Positions 55,186 through 64,000 are shown, counted from the stretch's first letter. The stretch: 64,000 nt of DNA from VRUE01 sp963807425 (GCA_963807425.1 CAWEBZ010000001.1:62001-126000), one strand, 5' to 3'. The notes: a model not told the origin generated them from the sequence alone. Program-made: numbers and translations.

Positions 55186-55724
55186 CGGTCTTCGGCTTCC
55201 GTCTCTGTGAATTTCTGGACCAGCTCCATCGTTTCGGCTGAGCGGGTCTGGAGGGTTTCGCTGGCTTGCTCGAACTTCGTCGGGTCGGGTCTCGGGGGTT
55301 CGCCCTGGGGGAGGCCGGCGTAGTTGTCCCAGAGCGTGATCTGCTCGAAGAAGTTCATGAAGGCGATATCGACCTGGACGAGGTTGGAGAGGGCGGTCTG
55401 GGTCTTGCGGATGGCGCCCGTGACGAAGACCGCGATGAAGGTACCCGCCCCCATGCCGCTGAATGCCAGGGCCCAGCCCCTGTCGTCGGTGAAGAAGATC
55501 CCGTAGACAGTCGAGATCGTGAAGATGGACAGACCCACACTGAACATGGCAATGCACATGTAGGTGATTGCCTTGTATGACCGCGTCGCGTTGTCAAGCG
55601 TGTTCTTCAGCACCTGGGCCGTCTCATTGCCCAGCTGGATGAAGCGCTCAGCCTGGGCCGCAGCGACACGCTGATGGAGCAGCATCTGCTGCTCTTCGGT
55701 GGGGTCTGGAGCGCTGACGGCCAC
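55182..55724 (-). CDS. two-helix membrane protein of unknown function
   Basis: This 180-aa protein starts at GTG 55724, 16 bases after the lipoprotein gene, with GAGATAGGG upstream. Soluble helices (AAAQAERFIQLGNETAQVLK) come first, then two transmembrane helices (about 62-85, CIAMFSVGLSIFTISTVYGIFF; about 93-112, AFSGMGAGTFIAVFVTGAI), then a cytoplasmic helical tail. The arrangement recalls two-helix effector proteins of bacterial conflict systems, but no family can be assigned. Confidence 0.6.
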   Translation of the reverse strand: MAVSAPDPTEEQQMLLHQRVAAAQAERFIQLGNETAQVLKNTLDNATRSYKAITYMCIAMFSVGLSIFTISTVYGIFFTDDRGWALAFSGMGAGTFIAVFVTGAIRKTQTALSNLVQVDIAFMNFFEQITLWDNYAGLPQGEPPRPDPTKFEQASETLQTRSAETMELVQKFTETEAEDR

Positions 55725-55740
55725 GGTGGCCGACCCTATC

Positions 55741-56220
55741 TCACCCAAGGGACCGCAGGTCAGCCTCCGAAAGGGAAGCGGAGGCCTGTCGCCACTTGCG
55801 CTGGAGCTTGGGTTCGACCGAGGTGGAGTCGCAGCCGGCGGTCGCGAGGCAGTTGCCCCAGGTGTTGGCTGCATCGATGTAGTGGTTGAGGGCGCGCTCG
55901 CTGGGGGTGGCCACTGAGATCACGCAGTCGATGGTGAGGTCGTCGACCGGGATCTCATCGTAGGCGGCTTTCACCTTGCGTACGTCGTAGAGGTACCGTT
56001 CGTAGCTGAGGCCGAAGGCGAGGCGGCGCCGGAGCGTGTTGAGCGAGCGGACTAGGCCACCCAGCTGGTTCTGGCATCCGCGGCTGGTCGTGGAAGCCTT
56101 GACGGGAGCCGGTTGTTGGGCGCTCGAGCCCTTCTCGGCCGCGGCCGGGTCATTGCCCCCGCAGGCGGCCAGCGTCAGCGCCAGGATCCCGATCGATATG
56201 GCGCCGGCGAGCCTGGCCAA
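55741..56220 (-). CDS. lipoprotein of unknown function
   Basis: This 159-aa protein has a type II signal peptide with lipobox LAAC (Cys20), then GGNDPAAAEKG and a helical domain with four further cysteines (GCQNQ, IDCVISV, NCLATAGC), possibly paired. It is exported and lipidated by Lgt, which is encoded at 28.5 kb. Probably co-transcribed with the two-helix protein; divergent from the SGNH gene 25 bases away. Confidence 0.7.
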   Translation of the reverse strand: MARLAGAISIGILALTLAACGGNDPAAAEKGSSAQQPAPVKASTTSRGCQNQLGGLVRSLNTLRRRLAFGLSYERYLYDVRKVKAAYDEIPVDDLTIDCVISVATPSERALNHYIDAANTWGNCLATAGCDSTSVEPKLQRKWRQASASLSEADLRSLG

Positions 56221-56245
56221 GGCGGCTAGTGTAGAACTTCGCTCG

Positions 56246-57026
56246 ATGCTGAGAACGGGGAAGCTGGCGGTCGTCGCGGTCGCGGCGACGATGCTGGGGT
56301 TCGGTATTGCAGGGACCTCTACCGCCTCTGGACAGGGTGGGGTTCTCGTCGTCGGTGACAGCCTTGCGGAACTGACTTCTCCCTATCTGGAGCGGTATCT
56401 GCCCGGCGTGCCGCTGACGATCAACACGGGCGGCGGCTACAACAGCTATCAGATCTTCGACCTCTTCCAGGAAAGCTATGACCCGTCGCAGTCGGTGATC
56501 GTCTTCGACGCCGGGACCAACGACAATCCCGCCTATCCGGAGATCCTGGCGGGGAATCTCGAGGCTGTCGCCCAGACGGTCGGGGTCCAGGTGCATGGTC
56601 GTGCCGACCATCCACGGCCTTACAGTGAATGGCATCGGCAACGACGGCAAGAACCGGGTGGTCGAAGAATTTGCGGCCTCGCGCCCGGGGACGGCGGTGC
56701 CCGACTGGGCGGGGGCTGTCCCTACGCACCCCGAGCTGATGCAGTCCGACAACCTCCACCCGATCGCCGAGGGCGGCGACTTCAGAGCCCAGCTGATCGC
56801 ACAGGGAGTCCAAGAATGCCTTCACTCCGGCTCGATGTCGGCATCGGCTTCATCCGAGGCGCCGGTGCTGGAGTCCAAGCCGGAACTGGCTCCGGTCGGT
56901 AGGTTCGCGAAGAAGCAGGCCGTGATGGTGCAGGCCATCGCGATGGGAATAGCCCGTCAGTTGGCAGCACAGATCGCCAAGCGAGAACCGTCCCTCGCGG
57001 TGCTCGCGGCTGCCGCGCTCCGCTAG
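56246..57026 (+). pseudogene. secreted SGNH hydrolase, frame broken near 56575
   Basis: The first frame gives a signal peptide, GDSLAE, and FDAGTNDNP (blocks I and III). It goes wrong after VAQTVG, where the second frame resumes with MVVPTIHGLTVNGIG and ends with SDNLHP (the Asp/His block). Removing one G from the GGGG at about 56575-56578 restores one continuous reading. The C-terminus runs on past QECL in an unlikely way, so a second shift may hide the true stop. Either a sequencing error or a real pseudogene. Confidence 0.7.
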
Positions 57027-57053
57027 AGACCGAGTTGACAACCCCCAGTCGCA

Positions 57054-59023
57054 ATGCCTGAACCGATCCGTCGTGGACAGCGGTACATGCCGGGCCTGGA
57101 TGGCCTGCGAGCGATCGCGGTTCTCGGCGTGATCGCCTACCACCTCGGTTTCGGCTGGGCGGAGGGCGGGCTGCTCGGCGTGGGTGTGTTCTTCACCCTC
57201 AGCGGCTACCTGATCACCGACATCCTGCTGGCCCAGGTCAGCGGCGCGGCGGGATCAAACTGAAGTCCTTCTGGCTGGCGCGCGCCCGGCGGCTGCTTCC
57301 CGCCCTCTTCGTGATGCTGATCGTGGTGATGGCGTGGGTGACCGTGATCGGCCCGCACCAGCCGGCGGACTTCCGCAGACGCCGTGCTCAGCGCCGTCGG
57401 CTACGTCAACAACTGGTGGCTGGTCGTCCACGACGTCTCCTACTTCGCCCGCTTCGCGCCGCCGTCGCCGCTCAACCATCTCTGGTCGCTCTCGATCGAG
57501 GAGCAGTTCTACATCGTCTGGCCCTTCCTGCTGCTGCTCGGAATCCGCCTCGTGCCGGAAGTGAAGTACAAGACCGGGGTGCGGTTCCGCCTCGCCGGCG
57601 TGACCCTCATCGCCGCCGCGGGCTCGGCGATCCTGATGGCGGTTCTCTACAGCCCCTCGCTGGATCCCTCGCGGGTCTACTACGGAACCGACACCCGGGC
57701 GCTGGAGCTGCTCGCCGGCGCCGCGCTGGCGATGGTCTGGCCGAGCCGCCAGCTTCGCGCCGACGTTCCGGTGCAGGCGCGGTGCATGATCGACGGCGCG
57801 GGCATCGTCGGGCTGATCGGGATCGGGTTGATGTTCTGGCAGGTCGCCGAGTTCTCACCCTTCCTCTACCGCGGCGGCTTCGCTCTGCTGGCGCTGGCCT
57901 CGGTGCTGACCGTCGCCTCGCTCGCCCACCCTGCCTCCCGGCTCGGCCCGATCGTCGGCTGCAGGCCGATGCGCTGGATCGGCGAGCGCTCCTACGGCAT
58001 CTACCTCTGGCACATGCCGATCATCGTCCTGACCACTCCCGAGAGTGCCCACGGCATCGACCTTCTGCGTGCCGCGCTCCAGGTCGGCGGCGACCTTCGG
58101 CGATCGCCGAGCTGTCCTGGCGCTACGTCGAGGACCCGATCCGCCACGGCGCCCTGGGCAGGCTGTGGAAGCGCTGGAAAGCGGGCGGAGTTCAGCTTCG
58201 AGGCGGTCTCCCGCGGGCAGCTGGGCTGCAACTGGGAGCGCCGGCCTGGTCTTGGCGATGGCGCTCGCCGGCCTGGCGGGAGTCGGCGTCTCGAACGAGT
58301 CGCAAGGCGGTCGAGCTCGGACCCGGTCTCGAAGACGGTGACCGACGAGAACAGGCGGCCGCCGACGCCGCTGGCGACGTCCTGCGACGGCGTCGTCCAC
58401 ATCGGCGACTCGACCTCGGAGGGACTCGTCTCCTCCGAATACCTGCCCGACCCCAAGCAGCTGATCAGCGCCCAGTACGCGCGGGTCGGCGCCACCACCC
58501 AGCACCTCGACGTCTCCGGCGCCCGCTCGATCTACGAGAACTTCGAAGGCAAGCCGAACGCCCAGGAAGTCGGCCGAAGCCTGGAAGGGCGAAGGCTTCG
58601 ACGGCTGCTGGGTGCTCGCCATGGGCACCAACGAGGCCGCCAACGTCGCCGTCGGCTCGACGATCGGCTACGACGACCGGATCGACAGCATGATGTCGAC
58701 GATCGGCGAAGGGCCGGTGCTGTGGGTCAACGTCAAGTCGCTGGAGACCACGGGCCCGTACGCGGCGGAGAACATGGAGGGACTGGGACAAGGCGCTGCG
58801 CAGGCCTGCGACCGCTACCCGTACATGCGGATCTACGACTGGGCCTCGGACGTCAAGGACGAGTGGTTCATCCCCGACGGGATCCACTTCACGACCCCGG
58901 GCTATGCCGCGCGCGGCAGGCTGATCGCCGACGCTCTGCTGGAAGCGTTCCCCGACTTCCGAGCAGCTGGAGATGGCCGACAGCGACGACTGCGTCGTCT
59001 CCGCCAACGCCCCGGCTCGCTAG
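57054..59023 (+). pseudogene. acyltransferase 3 with C-terminal SGNH domain, many frameshifts
   Basis: This should be an OafA-like membrane O-acyltransferase of about 650 residues. Pieces in changing frames are: GLDGLRAIAVLGVIAYHL (57.08 kb), SFWLARARRLLPALFV (57.27), SLSIEEQFYIVWPFLLL (57.49), WIGERSYGIYLWHMPII (57.98), AELSWRYVEDPIR (58.12), VVHIGDSTSEGLVS (58.40), WVLAMGTNEA (58.61) and WFIPDGIHFTTPGYA (58.87). Shifts are needed near 57250, 57378, 58090, 58180, 58240, 58310, 58580 and 58960. No conserved motif is lost by substitution. It overlaps the convergent gene's stop. Confidence 0.75.
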
Positions 59024-60135
59024 CGGGCGACCTTTTTGAAGAACGCCCAGCGGTCGTACAGGCCCAGCGCGGCCGCGAGCGTGTCACCGCGGATCGTCGT
59101 CGTCCCGCCAGTGCCGATCAGCTGTCGCGTAGTCGATCCGGGGGGAATCGCCGCGCTTGGTCACCCTGATTCCGCGCAGACCGCCCTGCAGGTAGGGCGC
59201 CGAGCCGGGAGCTCATCTCGGCCTGCGAGAAGCTGAACGACCAGCGGTGCTGGGGCGCGTAGTAGTCGTACGGGTCTTCGACGCTCTGCAGGTAGGGAAC
59301 GTCGGGGGCGCCGAGGAAGCCCGACTCCGTGCGCCCGCCCGAGGAGGAGAAGTAGGTGGTCTGTACGACCTCGCCCTGGTAGGTCACCACCTGGTTGCGG
59401 GTGGCCTGGGCCGCGCGGTCGGTGCGTGCGGTCTCCAGCTCGACCCCGCCGTAGATCTGGGTGCGGGTGTCGGGGTAGAGGGCGAAGCCCTTGCCACCCA
59501 CGTCGGTTGAGAGCGCGATCGACCGCGCCGCGACCGCGAACGTCTTCAGCGTTGCCGATCGGCCATTCGGGAGGCACCTCGCCTGGCACCGAGCCCCGCA
59601 CGTAGTTGTTGACGTTGAGGCTGTTGACCACATTCAGCGATGCGGACGATCCCTCGCTCGGCACCGCCTCGAGCGCGCCGCGGTAGAGCCCGACCCTCTC
59701 GATGCGGATGATTCCGCTGCTGTCAGCGTGGAGTCGGTCACCGCAGCGGGCGAGCAGTTTCCCCGCGCTGGAGAGCAGCCGCACCGACGACCCGCGGCGA
59801 CGGGCCCGGTAGGAGCGGGCGGGATCCAGAGCCTGCCCGCAGGCGGCCGTCGCCTGGCTGAAGCCGACGTCGCCAGGGGAGACGTCGAGCAGCACCCGCA
59901 CCAGCGGCGCGCGCGGGAGCGTGGTCACCTCGATCCCCTGGAAGTAATGCGCGAGGATCTGCCGGTAGCCGGTGCCGTGCTTGCCGAAGCCATAGGCGCC
60001 GTAGGCACTGAGGCCGACGCCGTGGCCGAAGCCGGCGCCGTTCACGACCCAAGTCGCGGCGCCGCTCGCCGCTGACGGCGTCGCCAGGACAACCGCGAAC
60101 AGCAGCGAGAGAGCCGCGGTCCGTGCTCGCGCCAC
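59020..60135 (-). pseudogene. secreted SpoIID/LytB-domain protein, frameshifted
   Basis: GTG 60135 overlaps the VOC stop. A signal peptide, then GAGFGHGVGLSAYGAYGF (the SpoIID Gly/His motif), LNVNNYVRGSVPGEVPPEW, then a shift near 59555 into KTFAVAARSIALS, GGRTESGFLG and YLQSVEDPYDYY, another near 59205, and an end at TAG 59022 after RWAFFKKVAR. The family binds or cleaves peptidoglycan. The motifs are intact, only the frame is disturbed. Confidence 0.72.
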
Positions 60136-60524
60136 TAACCGGCGCGCGGCGCGTAGCGGTGGTGGAGCATGAGGCCGTTGCCGTCCGGGTCCCTGAAGTG
60201 GGCCATGTGGCAGACCCCCGAGTCCATCGTGTCGGCCGCGAACGAGACGCCGCGCGATTCGAGCTCGGCGCGAGCGGCCTCGACGTCCTCGACGTGGAGC
60301 GCGATCGGATGGGTGTGCGGCTGGAACTCGAGGCCGAACGCCTCGGACTCGATCACGCTTATCGTCAGGCTGCCGGTCTCGAACTCGGCGCCGGGCATCT
60401 TTCCGTAGCGGGCCGAGCAGGGCAGCCCCAGGGTCGTGCCGTAGAACTCCACGGCCGCGTCGAAGTCCTTGGTCGGCACGGTGACGAAGTCGACGCCGCT
60501 GATGAGCGAAGCAGAAGTGTTCAT
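60135..60524 (-). CDS. VOC-superfamily (glyoxalase-like) protein
   Basis: This 129-aa protein has a single vicinal-oxygen-chelate domain: GVDFVTVPTKDFDAAVEFY, GLEFQPHTHPIALHVEDVEAA in two stretches, and HFRDPDGNGLMLHHRY. His and Glu metal positions look kept (HPIALHV, GLMLHH). Substrate unknown. ATG 60524 preferred; GTG 60548 would add eight residues. It is the gene before the frameshifted SpoIID-like gene. Confidence 0.8.
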   Translation of the reverse strand: MNTSASLISGVDFVTVPTKDFDAAVEFYGTTLGLPCSARYGKMPGAEFETGSLTISVIESEAFGLEFQPHTHPIALHVEDVEAARAELESRGVSFAADTMDSGVCHMAHFRDPDGNGLMLHHRYAPRAG

Positions 60525-60595
60525 GCGGGCGAATGTACCCGGTTCCACCGCCCCGGAGGTAGGCTGCCGTGGCCAATCCCTGACAGGAGGTATGC

Positions 60596-60868
60596 ATGGC
60601 GGTCAAGCTTCATCGCTGCTCGACCATGTGGGTGAAAATCGGCGCGCATCCGTGCTGGAAGGTTCAGAAGGCGCTTGACGAGGCAGGAGTGGACTACGAG
60701 GTCGTCAAGCACCCGGCATTCCCGCGCAGCAAGCGCACCGCCTACATCGAGCTGATCAAAGGGGGAGAAAACGCGCTGCCGGCAATCGAGATGGAGGACG
60801 GCACGCTGATCCGCGAAGAGTCGAAGGACCTGGCGGCGAAAGTTCGCGAGGGACGGCTGGGCGCCTAG
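60596..60868 (+). CDS. small thioredoxin-fold (GST-N/glutaredoxin-like) protein
   Basis: This 90-aa protein has an N-terminal LHRCSTMWVKIGAHPCWKV: Cys8 lies where CxxC redox sites start, but the partner Cys is far away (Cys20). The cis-Pro region is ENALPAIEMEDG. It ends with REESKDLAAKV as in glutathione-transferase N-domains. A strong AGGAGGT site is present. Redox activity is uncertain. Confidence 0.75.
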   Translation: MAVKLHRCSTMWVKIGAHPCWKVQKALDEAGVDYEVVKHPAFPRSKRTAYIELIKGGENALPAIEMEDGTLIREESKDLAAKVREGRLGA

Positions 60869-61683
60869 TCCCGCTCGCGGCGGCGGGCGATGAAGACCGC
60901 CTTGGTGTGGACCGATTCGTCCAGCGGCTGGCGCAGGACGCCGTCCAGGCCCATGCCGAAGACGTCGAGGCACTCGAGGCCGGCGCGGTCCAGGGTCGCG
61001 AGCACCTCCTCCTCGGGGAAGTGCCGCTGGCGGTGAACGTGGGCGCTCGTCTCGGGGTTCCCCCCGTCTGTGGCCGGGTCGAGCGGCTCGATCTCGAAGC
61101 GGGCTTCGGAGATCGAGCCGGGCGCTACGTCGGTCGTTGCCTGGCCGCGCCAGACCAGCCGTTTCCCGCCCCGCTCGACCGCGCTGGTTTCGGCAAAGAA
61201 GGTGCGGTAGGCATGCAGGGTGTTGACGTCGAAGAGCAGCAGCCCGGTCGCGGTCAGGTTGCGGCGCATCCCATTCAGAGCCAGCTCCAGTTCCTCGCTC
61301 CCGAGCAGGTAGTTGACGGCATCGTCCAGGGCCCAGACGAGATCGAACTCGCCGAAGGTCGGCAGGTCTCGCATGTCGGCCACCGTCAGGTTGGCTTCCT
61401 CGCCCGCCTTCGTCCTCGCCAGCTCCAGCATCGACGCCGAGATGTCGCAGCCCGTCACCTCCCAGCCCCGCTCCAGCATCGGCAGGAAGCTCTTACCGGT
61501 GCCGCAGCCGACATCGAGCAGCCGCTTCCCACTCAGGCCGTACCGCTCGAGAGTGGCCAGTAGGTCGCTCAGCCACCCCTCGGAGTCGTAGTGGGCGGTG
61601 AAGTCGTCGTAGACGGGAGCGATCGCCTCGTATGCGAGCTCGGCCCCCTCGTCTCCCACTTTCGCCGCCGTAGCCACCAGCAC
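60865..61683 (-). CDS. class I SAM-dependent methyltransferase
   Basis: This 272-aa protein has YEAIAPVYDDFTAHYD, then SAM motif LLDVGCGTGKSFLPML, acidic CDISASML, ADMRDLPTFGEFDLVWALDDAVNYL and the C-terminal beta-strand region LLLFDVNTLHAYRTFF. It resembles small-molecule methyltransferases next to regulatory genes. Substrate unknown. GTG start; converges on the thioredoxin-fold gene with a 4-base overlap. Confidence 0.85.
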   Translation of the reverse strand: MLVATAAKVGDEGAELAYEAIAPVYDDFTAHYDSEGWLSDLLATLERYGLSGKRLLDVGCGTGKSFLPMLERGWEVTGCDISASMLELARTKAGEEANLTVADMRDLPTFGEFDLVWALDDAVNYLLGSEELELALNGMRRNLTATGLLLFDVNTLHAYRTFFAETSAVERGGKRLVWRGQATTDVAPGSISEARFEIEPLDPATDGGNPETSAHVHRQRHFPEEEVLATLDRAGLECLDVFGMGLDGVLRQPLDESVHTKAVFIARRRERD

Positions 61684-61843
61684 GCTTTAGAGAACCTCTC
61701 ATTGATCAAAATAGTTTCAGCAATAAAATCTACCCGTCTGTTTTTTGGCTTAGTAACGTTGACCAATCAGCGGTTCGATCACTCAGGGTGGAGGTCTGGA
61801 TGACGGCTGGGAGTGGGATGAAGCCCACCGCGTCTGTCTGCGC

Positions 61844-62344
61844 ATGGCCTATCGCTATGCGAAAAACCCGAGCGAAGCAGAGGACATAGCCCAGGACGCA
61901 CTGTTGCGCGCTTGGCGCCGCCGCTCCACCCTGCGCGACGGAGCTCGTCGCAAGGAGTGGCTGGCGACGATCGTCCGCAACGAGGCCTTTCGCCAGCGCG
62001 CCCGCATCCGCCCCGACCCGATCGCGACGATCGAGACCTATGAGGGCGCCGACGACGAGCGGGTCGTGGCCACGGTCGAGCGGGCCGATCTTCACGCCGC
62101 GCTCAAACGGCTCGACGACGGCGACCGGCAGCTGCTGCGCCTGCGCTACAACGAGGACCTCACCCAGGAGGCGATCGCGCGCCGGCTCGGGATCCCAGAA
62201 GGAACCGTCAAGGTGAGGTTGCACCGGGTCCGCCACAAGCTGCGACGGGAGATGGGCAGCTCGAAGCCAGCGGCGGCTAAGAAGCCTCAGGCTGCTGCCG
62301 CCGCACGACGCATCTCGTCGGCAGCGGCACGCGGCCCGATGTAG
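61844..62344 (+). CDS. ECF-type sigma factor, true start probably upstream
   Basis: The 166 residues from ATG 61844 lack the first helix of sigma region 2. In-frame upstream codons from about 61790 encode LDDGWEWDEAHRVCLR, which continues naturally into YRYAKNPSEAEDIAQDALLRAW, but no normal start exists before the stop. ATG 61800, with GGAGGT four bases upstream, is one base out of frame. Region 4 is clear: DLTQEAIARRLGIPEGTVKV. No anti-sigma gene is adjacent. Its 3' end overlaps the convergent TetR gene by 58 bases. Confidence 0.75.
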   Translation: MAYRYAKNPSEAEDIAQDALLRAWRRRSTLRDGARRKEWLATIVRNEAFRQRARIRPDPIATIETYEGADDERVVATVERADLHAALKRLDDGDRQLLRLRYNEDLTQEAIARRLGIPEGTVKVRLHRVRHKLRREMGSSKPAAAKKPQAAAAARRISSAAARGPM

Positions 62345-62892
62345 GGGACGAGCATCGCGAAGAGCAGGTCGGGCAGGAGAGCCGGCAGCTGCGCTGCCCG
62401 TCCCGCCAGGAGCTCGTCGAAGATCAGGCCGGAGACGGCGCCGGCGGACATCAGCGAGATGTTCTCCGGCAGCTCCCGGCCATCGGCCATCTCGCGCCCA
62501 TCCTCGAGAAACTCGGTGAACCTGGCGACGGCATCGAAGTGGCGCTGGCGAGCGTCGGCGCCGGCGGCCGCCACCTCGACCACCGCGGTCCGGGCCAGCA
62601 GGGGGTCGAGCGCGAACAGCTCGACGATCTTCGTCAGGCCGTTTCGTACTCGCTGAAGCCAGGGCTGGCTGCCATCGCAGTTCTCGGTTACCTCGGCGAA
62701 GACCTGCTCGACCAGCATGTCGTAGGCGGCGAGGAAGCAGTCGTGCTTGTCCTCGAAGTGCTTATAGAAGGTGGTCCGGGAGGTGCCCGCCTCCTCGATC
62801 ACGTCGGCGACGGACGTCTCCTTGTACCCCTTGCGCCCGACCACGCGGATCATTGCCGCGAGGATGAGATTGCGCCGCGTTTCGGTTGACAT
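62287..62892 (-). CDS. TetR-family regulator 1
   Basis: This 201-aa protein has an N-terminal HTH (ETSVADVIEEAGTSRTTFYK with HFEDKHDCFLAAYD) and a helical ligand domain ending LLPDLLFAMLVPYIGP. ATG 62892 preferred; ATG 62937 would add fifteen residues. It shares the C-terminal VPYIGP region with the next two regulators, so the three look like tandem duplicates. Confidence 0.88.
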   Translation of the reverse strand: MSTETRRNLILAAMIRVVGRKGYKETSVADVIEEAGTSRTTFYKHFEDKHDCFLAAYDMLVEQVFAEVTENCDGSQPWLQRVRNGLTKIVELFALDPLLARTAVVEVAAAGADARQRHFDAVARFTEFLEDGREMADGRELPENISLMSAGAVSGLIFDELLAGRAAQLPALLPDLLFAMLVPYIGPRAAADEMRRAAAAA

Positions 62893-62960
62893 CGGCCCGC
62901 CCCAGGTCGGGAGAAAACTCTGCAGTACCTTCATCATAGCGGCATGGTGTACGTAAACGT

Positions 62961-63635
62961 TTATTTCTCCGTCTCGCCCACCTCCCTGGCAGCCGCTATA
63001 GGGCCGATATATGGAACCAGCGTCGCAAAAAGCACCTCTGAAATCAAACTTGGCAAATACTCCGCGCGTCCCTCAATCAGCTCGTCGGCGATCAACCCAG
63101 CCACCGCGCCGATCGCCATCCGCGAGGTATTAGCGGGCAGGTTGCGCCCGCCTGGAGCGAAGTCGCGTCCCTCGTCGAAAAGCGGCGTCAGCCGCTGCAG
63201 AGCCGCTCGGTAGCGGCGCTGCGCGGCCGGCCCGGCAGCGCCGACATCGACCAGGGCGAGGCGGGCGGCGTCCGGGTCTGCGGCGAGCGCCTCGAGCAGC
63301 GCCTGCAGCGCTGCGCGGGCACGCTTCGGCCAGCCCTCCTCGGCCTCGTAGGCGACCGTGATCCGCCGCACCAAGGCGTCGACCGCGTTGTCGTAGGCGG
63401 CGAGGAAGCACTGCTCCTTGTCCTCGAACATCCCGTAGAAGGTTGTGCGGGAGATGCCCGCCTCCCGGGTCAGGTCGGCGACGGTGGTCGCGCCGTAGCC
63501 CTTTGCCGCGACGACCTGGATCGTCGCCTCCAGCAGTCGCTCGCGCTGGGACCGCGCCACCACCTCGGGCGGCAGCCGGTGCCGCCCCCGCGGCGGCTTC
63601 CAGCGCTCGCGCTTCTGTCCCCCCGCCTGTGCCAC
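62961..63635 (-). CDS. TetR-family regulator 2
   Basis: This 224-aa protein has an Arg/Pro-rich N-terminal arm (RERWKPPRGRHRLPPEVVAR), HTH ATTVADLTREAGISRTTFYG with MFEDKEQCFLAAYD, and ligand domain ending SEVLFATLVPYIGPIAAA. The GTG start lies five bases after the stop of the third regulator, so these two are co-transcribed. The regulated target is unknown. Confidence 0.9.
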   Translation of the reverse strand: MAQAGGQKRERWKPPRGRHRLPPEVVARSQRERLLEATIQVVAAKGYGATTVADLTREAGISRTTFYGMFEDKEQCFLAAYDNAVDALVRRITVAYEAEEGWPKRARAALQALLEALAADPDAARLALVDVGAAGPAAQRRYRAALQRLTPLFDEGRDFAPGGRNLPANTSRMAIGAVAGLIADELIEGRAEYLPSLISEVLFATLVPYIGPIAAAREVGETEK

Positions 63636-63640
63636 CGGGA

Positions 63641-64000
63641 TCAGCCGCCCATCAGCGAGGGGACTTCCTTCTCCGCCTCTCGCGACTGGCGCAGCGCCTC
63701 CTCCTGGCCGAGGTAGGGCACCGTGGTGATGTAGACGATGTCGGGAAGCAGCTCCGGCAGGCGCTCGGTGTTGCCGGCGAGGATCTGACCGACGATCAGC
63801 GACTCCGCCGCGGCCAGCGCGGCACGGCCGGCGCTGGAGGGGATCGCCTCTTCCTCGAGCGGGTCGTCGCGGCCGCGGTCGAGCAGCGACTGCAGCACCC
63901 GCTTGCCCGAGGCGTAGAGCTCGAAGGCCCGCTCGCCGGAGGAGGGCGCCTCGACCAGGGCCATGCGGGCGAAGGCCGGCCGGCTCGCCAGTAGCTCGAG
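63641..64000 (-). CDS. TetR-family regulator 3, C-terminal part (cut by window edge)
   Basis: The frame is open from the window end to TGA 63641. It reads LELLASRPAFARMALVEAPS and later SLIVGQILAGNTERLPELLP and VYITTVPYLGQEEAL, the same C-terminal ligand-domain pattern as the two TetR genes beside it. The DNA-binding half lies outside the window, so the family call rests on paralogy with the neighbours. Confidence 0.78.
   Translation of the reverse strand, partial: LELLASRPAFARMALVEAPSSGERAFELYASGKRVLQSLLDRGRDDPLEEEAIPSSAGRAALAAAESLIVGQILAGNTERLPELLPDIVYITTVPYLGQEEALRQSREAEKEVPSLMGG

Noticed and set aside
56575..59600. Programmed ribosomal frameshifting as explanation for the broken genes
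   Set aside because: Too many shifts in both directions over three unrelated genes and two strands, without consistent slippery sequences; sequence error or decay is simpler.

Overview
The window is a high-G+C bacterial chromosome segment that looks actinobacterial, most likely class Thermoleophilia (Solirubrobacterales). The evidence is a dnaK-grpE-dnaJ-hspR operon in that order, an F420-type luciferase-like oxidoreductase, a phosphatidylinositol pathway, secreted proteins with Cys/Lys-rich tails, frequent GTG/TTG starts and many ATGA gene junctions. This placement is inferred from gene content only; no 16S gene is present.

Layout. 1-2.5 kb: purine operon GYD-purD-purE-purB, with purB cut by the window edge. 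2.6-5.1 kb: a three-domain secreted lytic transglycosylase coupled to a single-pass membrane protein. 5.2-10.5 kb: clpB downstream of a DrrAB-type ABC exporter, which diverges from a MarR regulator over a shared operator region. 11-15 kb: hspR-dnaJ-grpE-dnaK. 15.2-24.9 kb: secreted phosphodiesterase-like protein, cytochrome c, nth, a haloalkane-dehalogenase-like hydrolase, then an inositol-lipid block (PAP2-family enzyme, CDP-alcohol phosphatidyltransferase, inositol-phosphate synthase, GT/PHP chimera, UDG-like protein), a YqhA-type membrane protein and an LLM oxidoreductase. 24.9-32.7 kb: rlmD-type methyltransferase coupled to a histone-like protein, a second EEP protein, argF, lgt, prmC, an unusual lysS, an SDR and a membrane protein. 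32.8-44.1 kb: tRNA-Val, SIMPL protein, a tandem pair of secreted proteins of unknown function, an FtsH-like protease, an FHA-HTH regulator, MBL and alpha/beta hydrolases, and the amine oxidase/DUF1365/CFA-synthase trio.

44.4-56.2 kb is accessory in character. It starts at a secreted zinc protease and tRNA-Asp, then carries a 5.5-kb RHS/YD-repeat gene rich in GAA/AAA codons, two coupled tiny membrane proteins directly behind the RHS tip, a secreted beta-propeller, an HTH-nucleotidyltransferase pair resembling a toxin-antitoxin module, a two-TM protein and a lipoprotein.

56.2-60.1 kb holds three adjacent genes (SGNH hydrolase, acyltransferase-SGNH, SpoIID/LytB-like) whose frames are all broken by many single-base shifts. 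This is either a poor-quality stretch of sequence or local decay. 60.1-64 kb: VOC protein, thioredoxin-fold protein, methyltransferase, ECF-like sigma factor and three tandem TetR-family regulators, the last truncated by the window edge.
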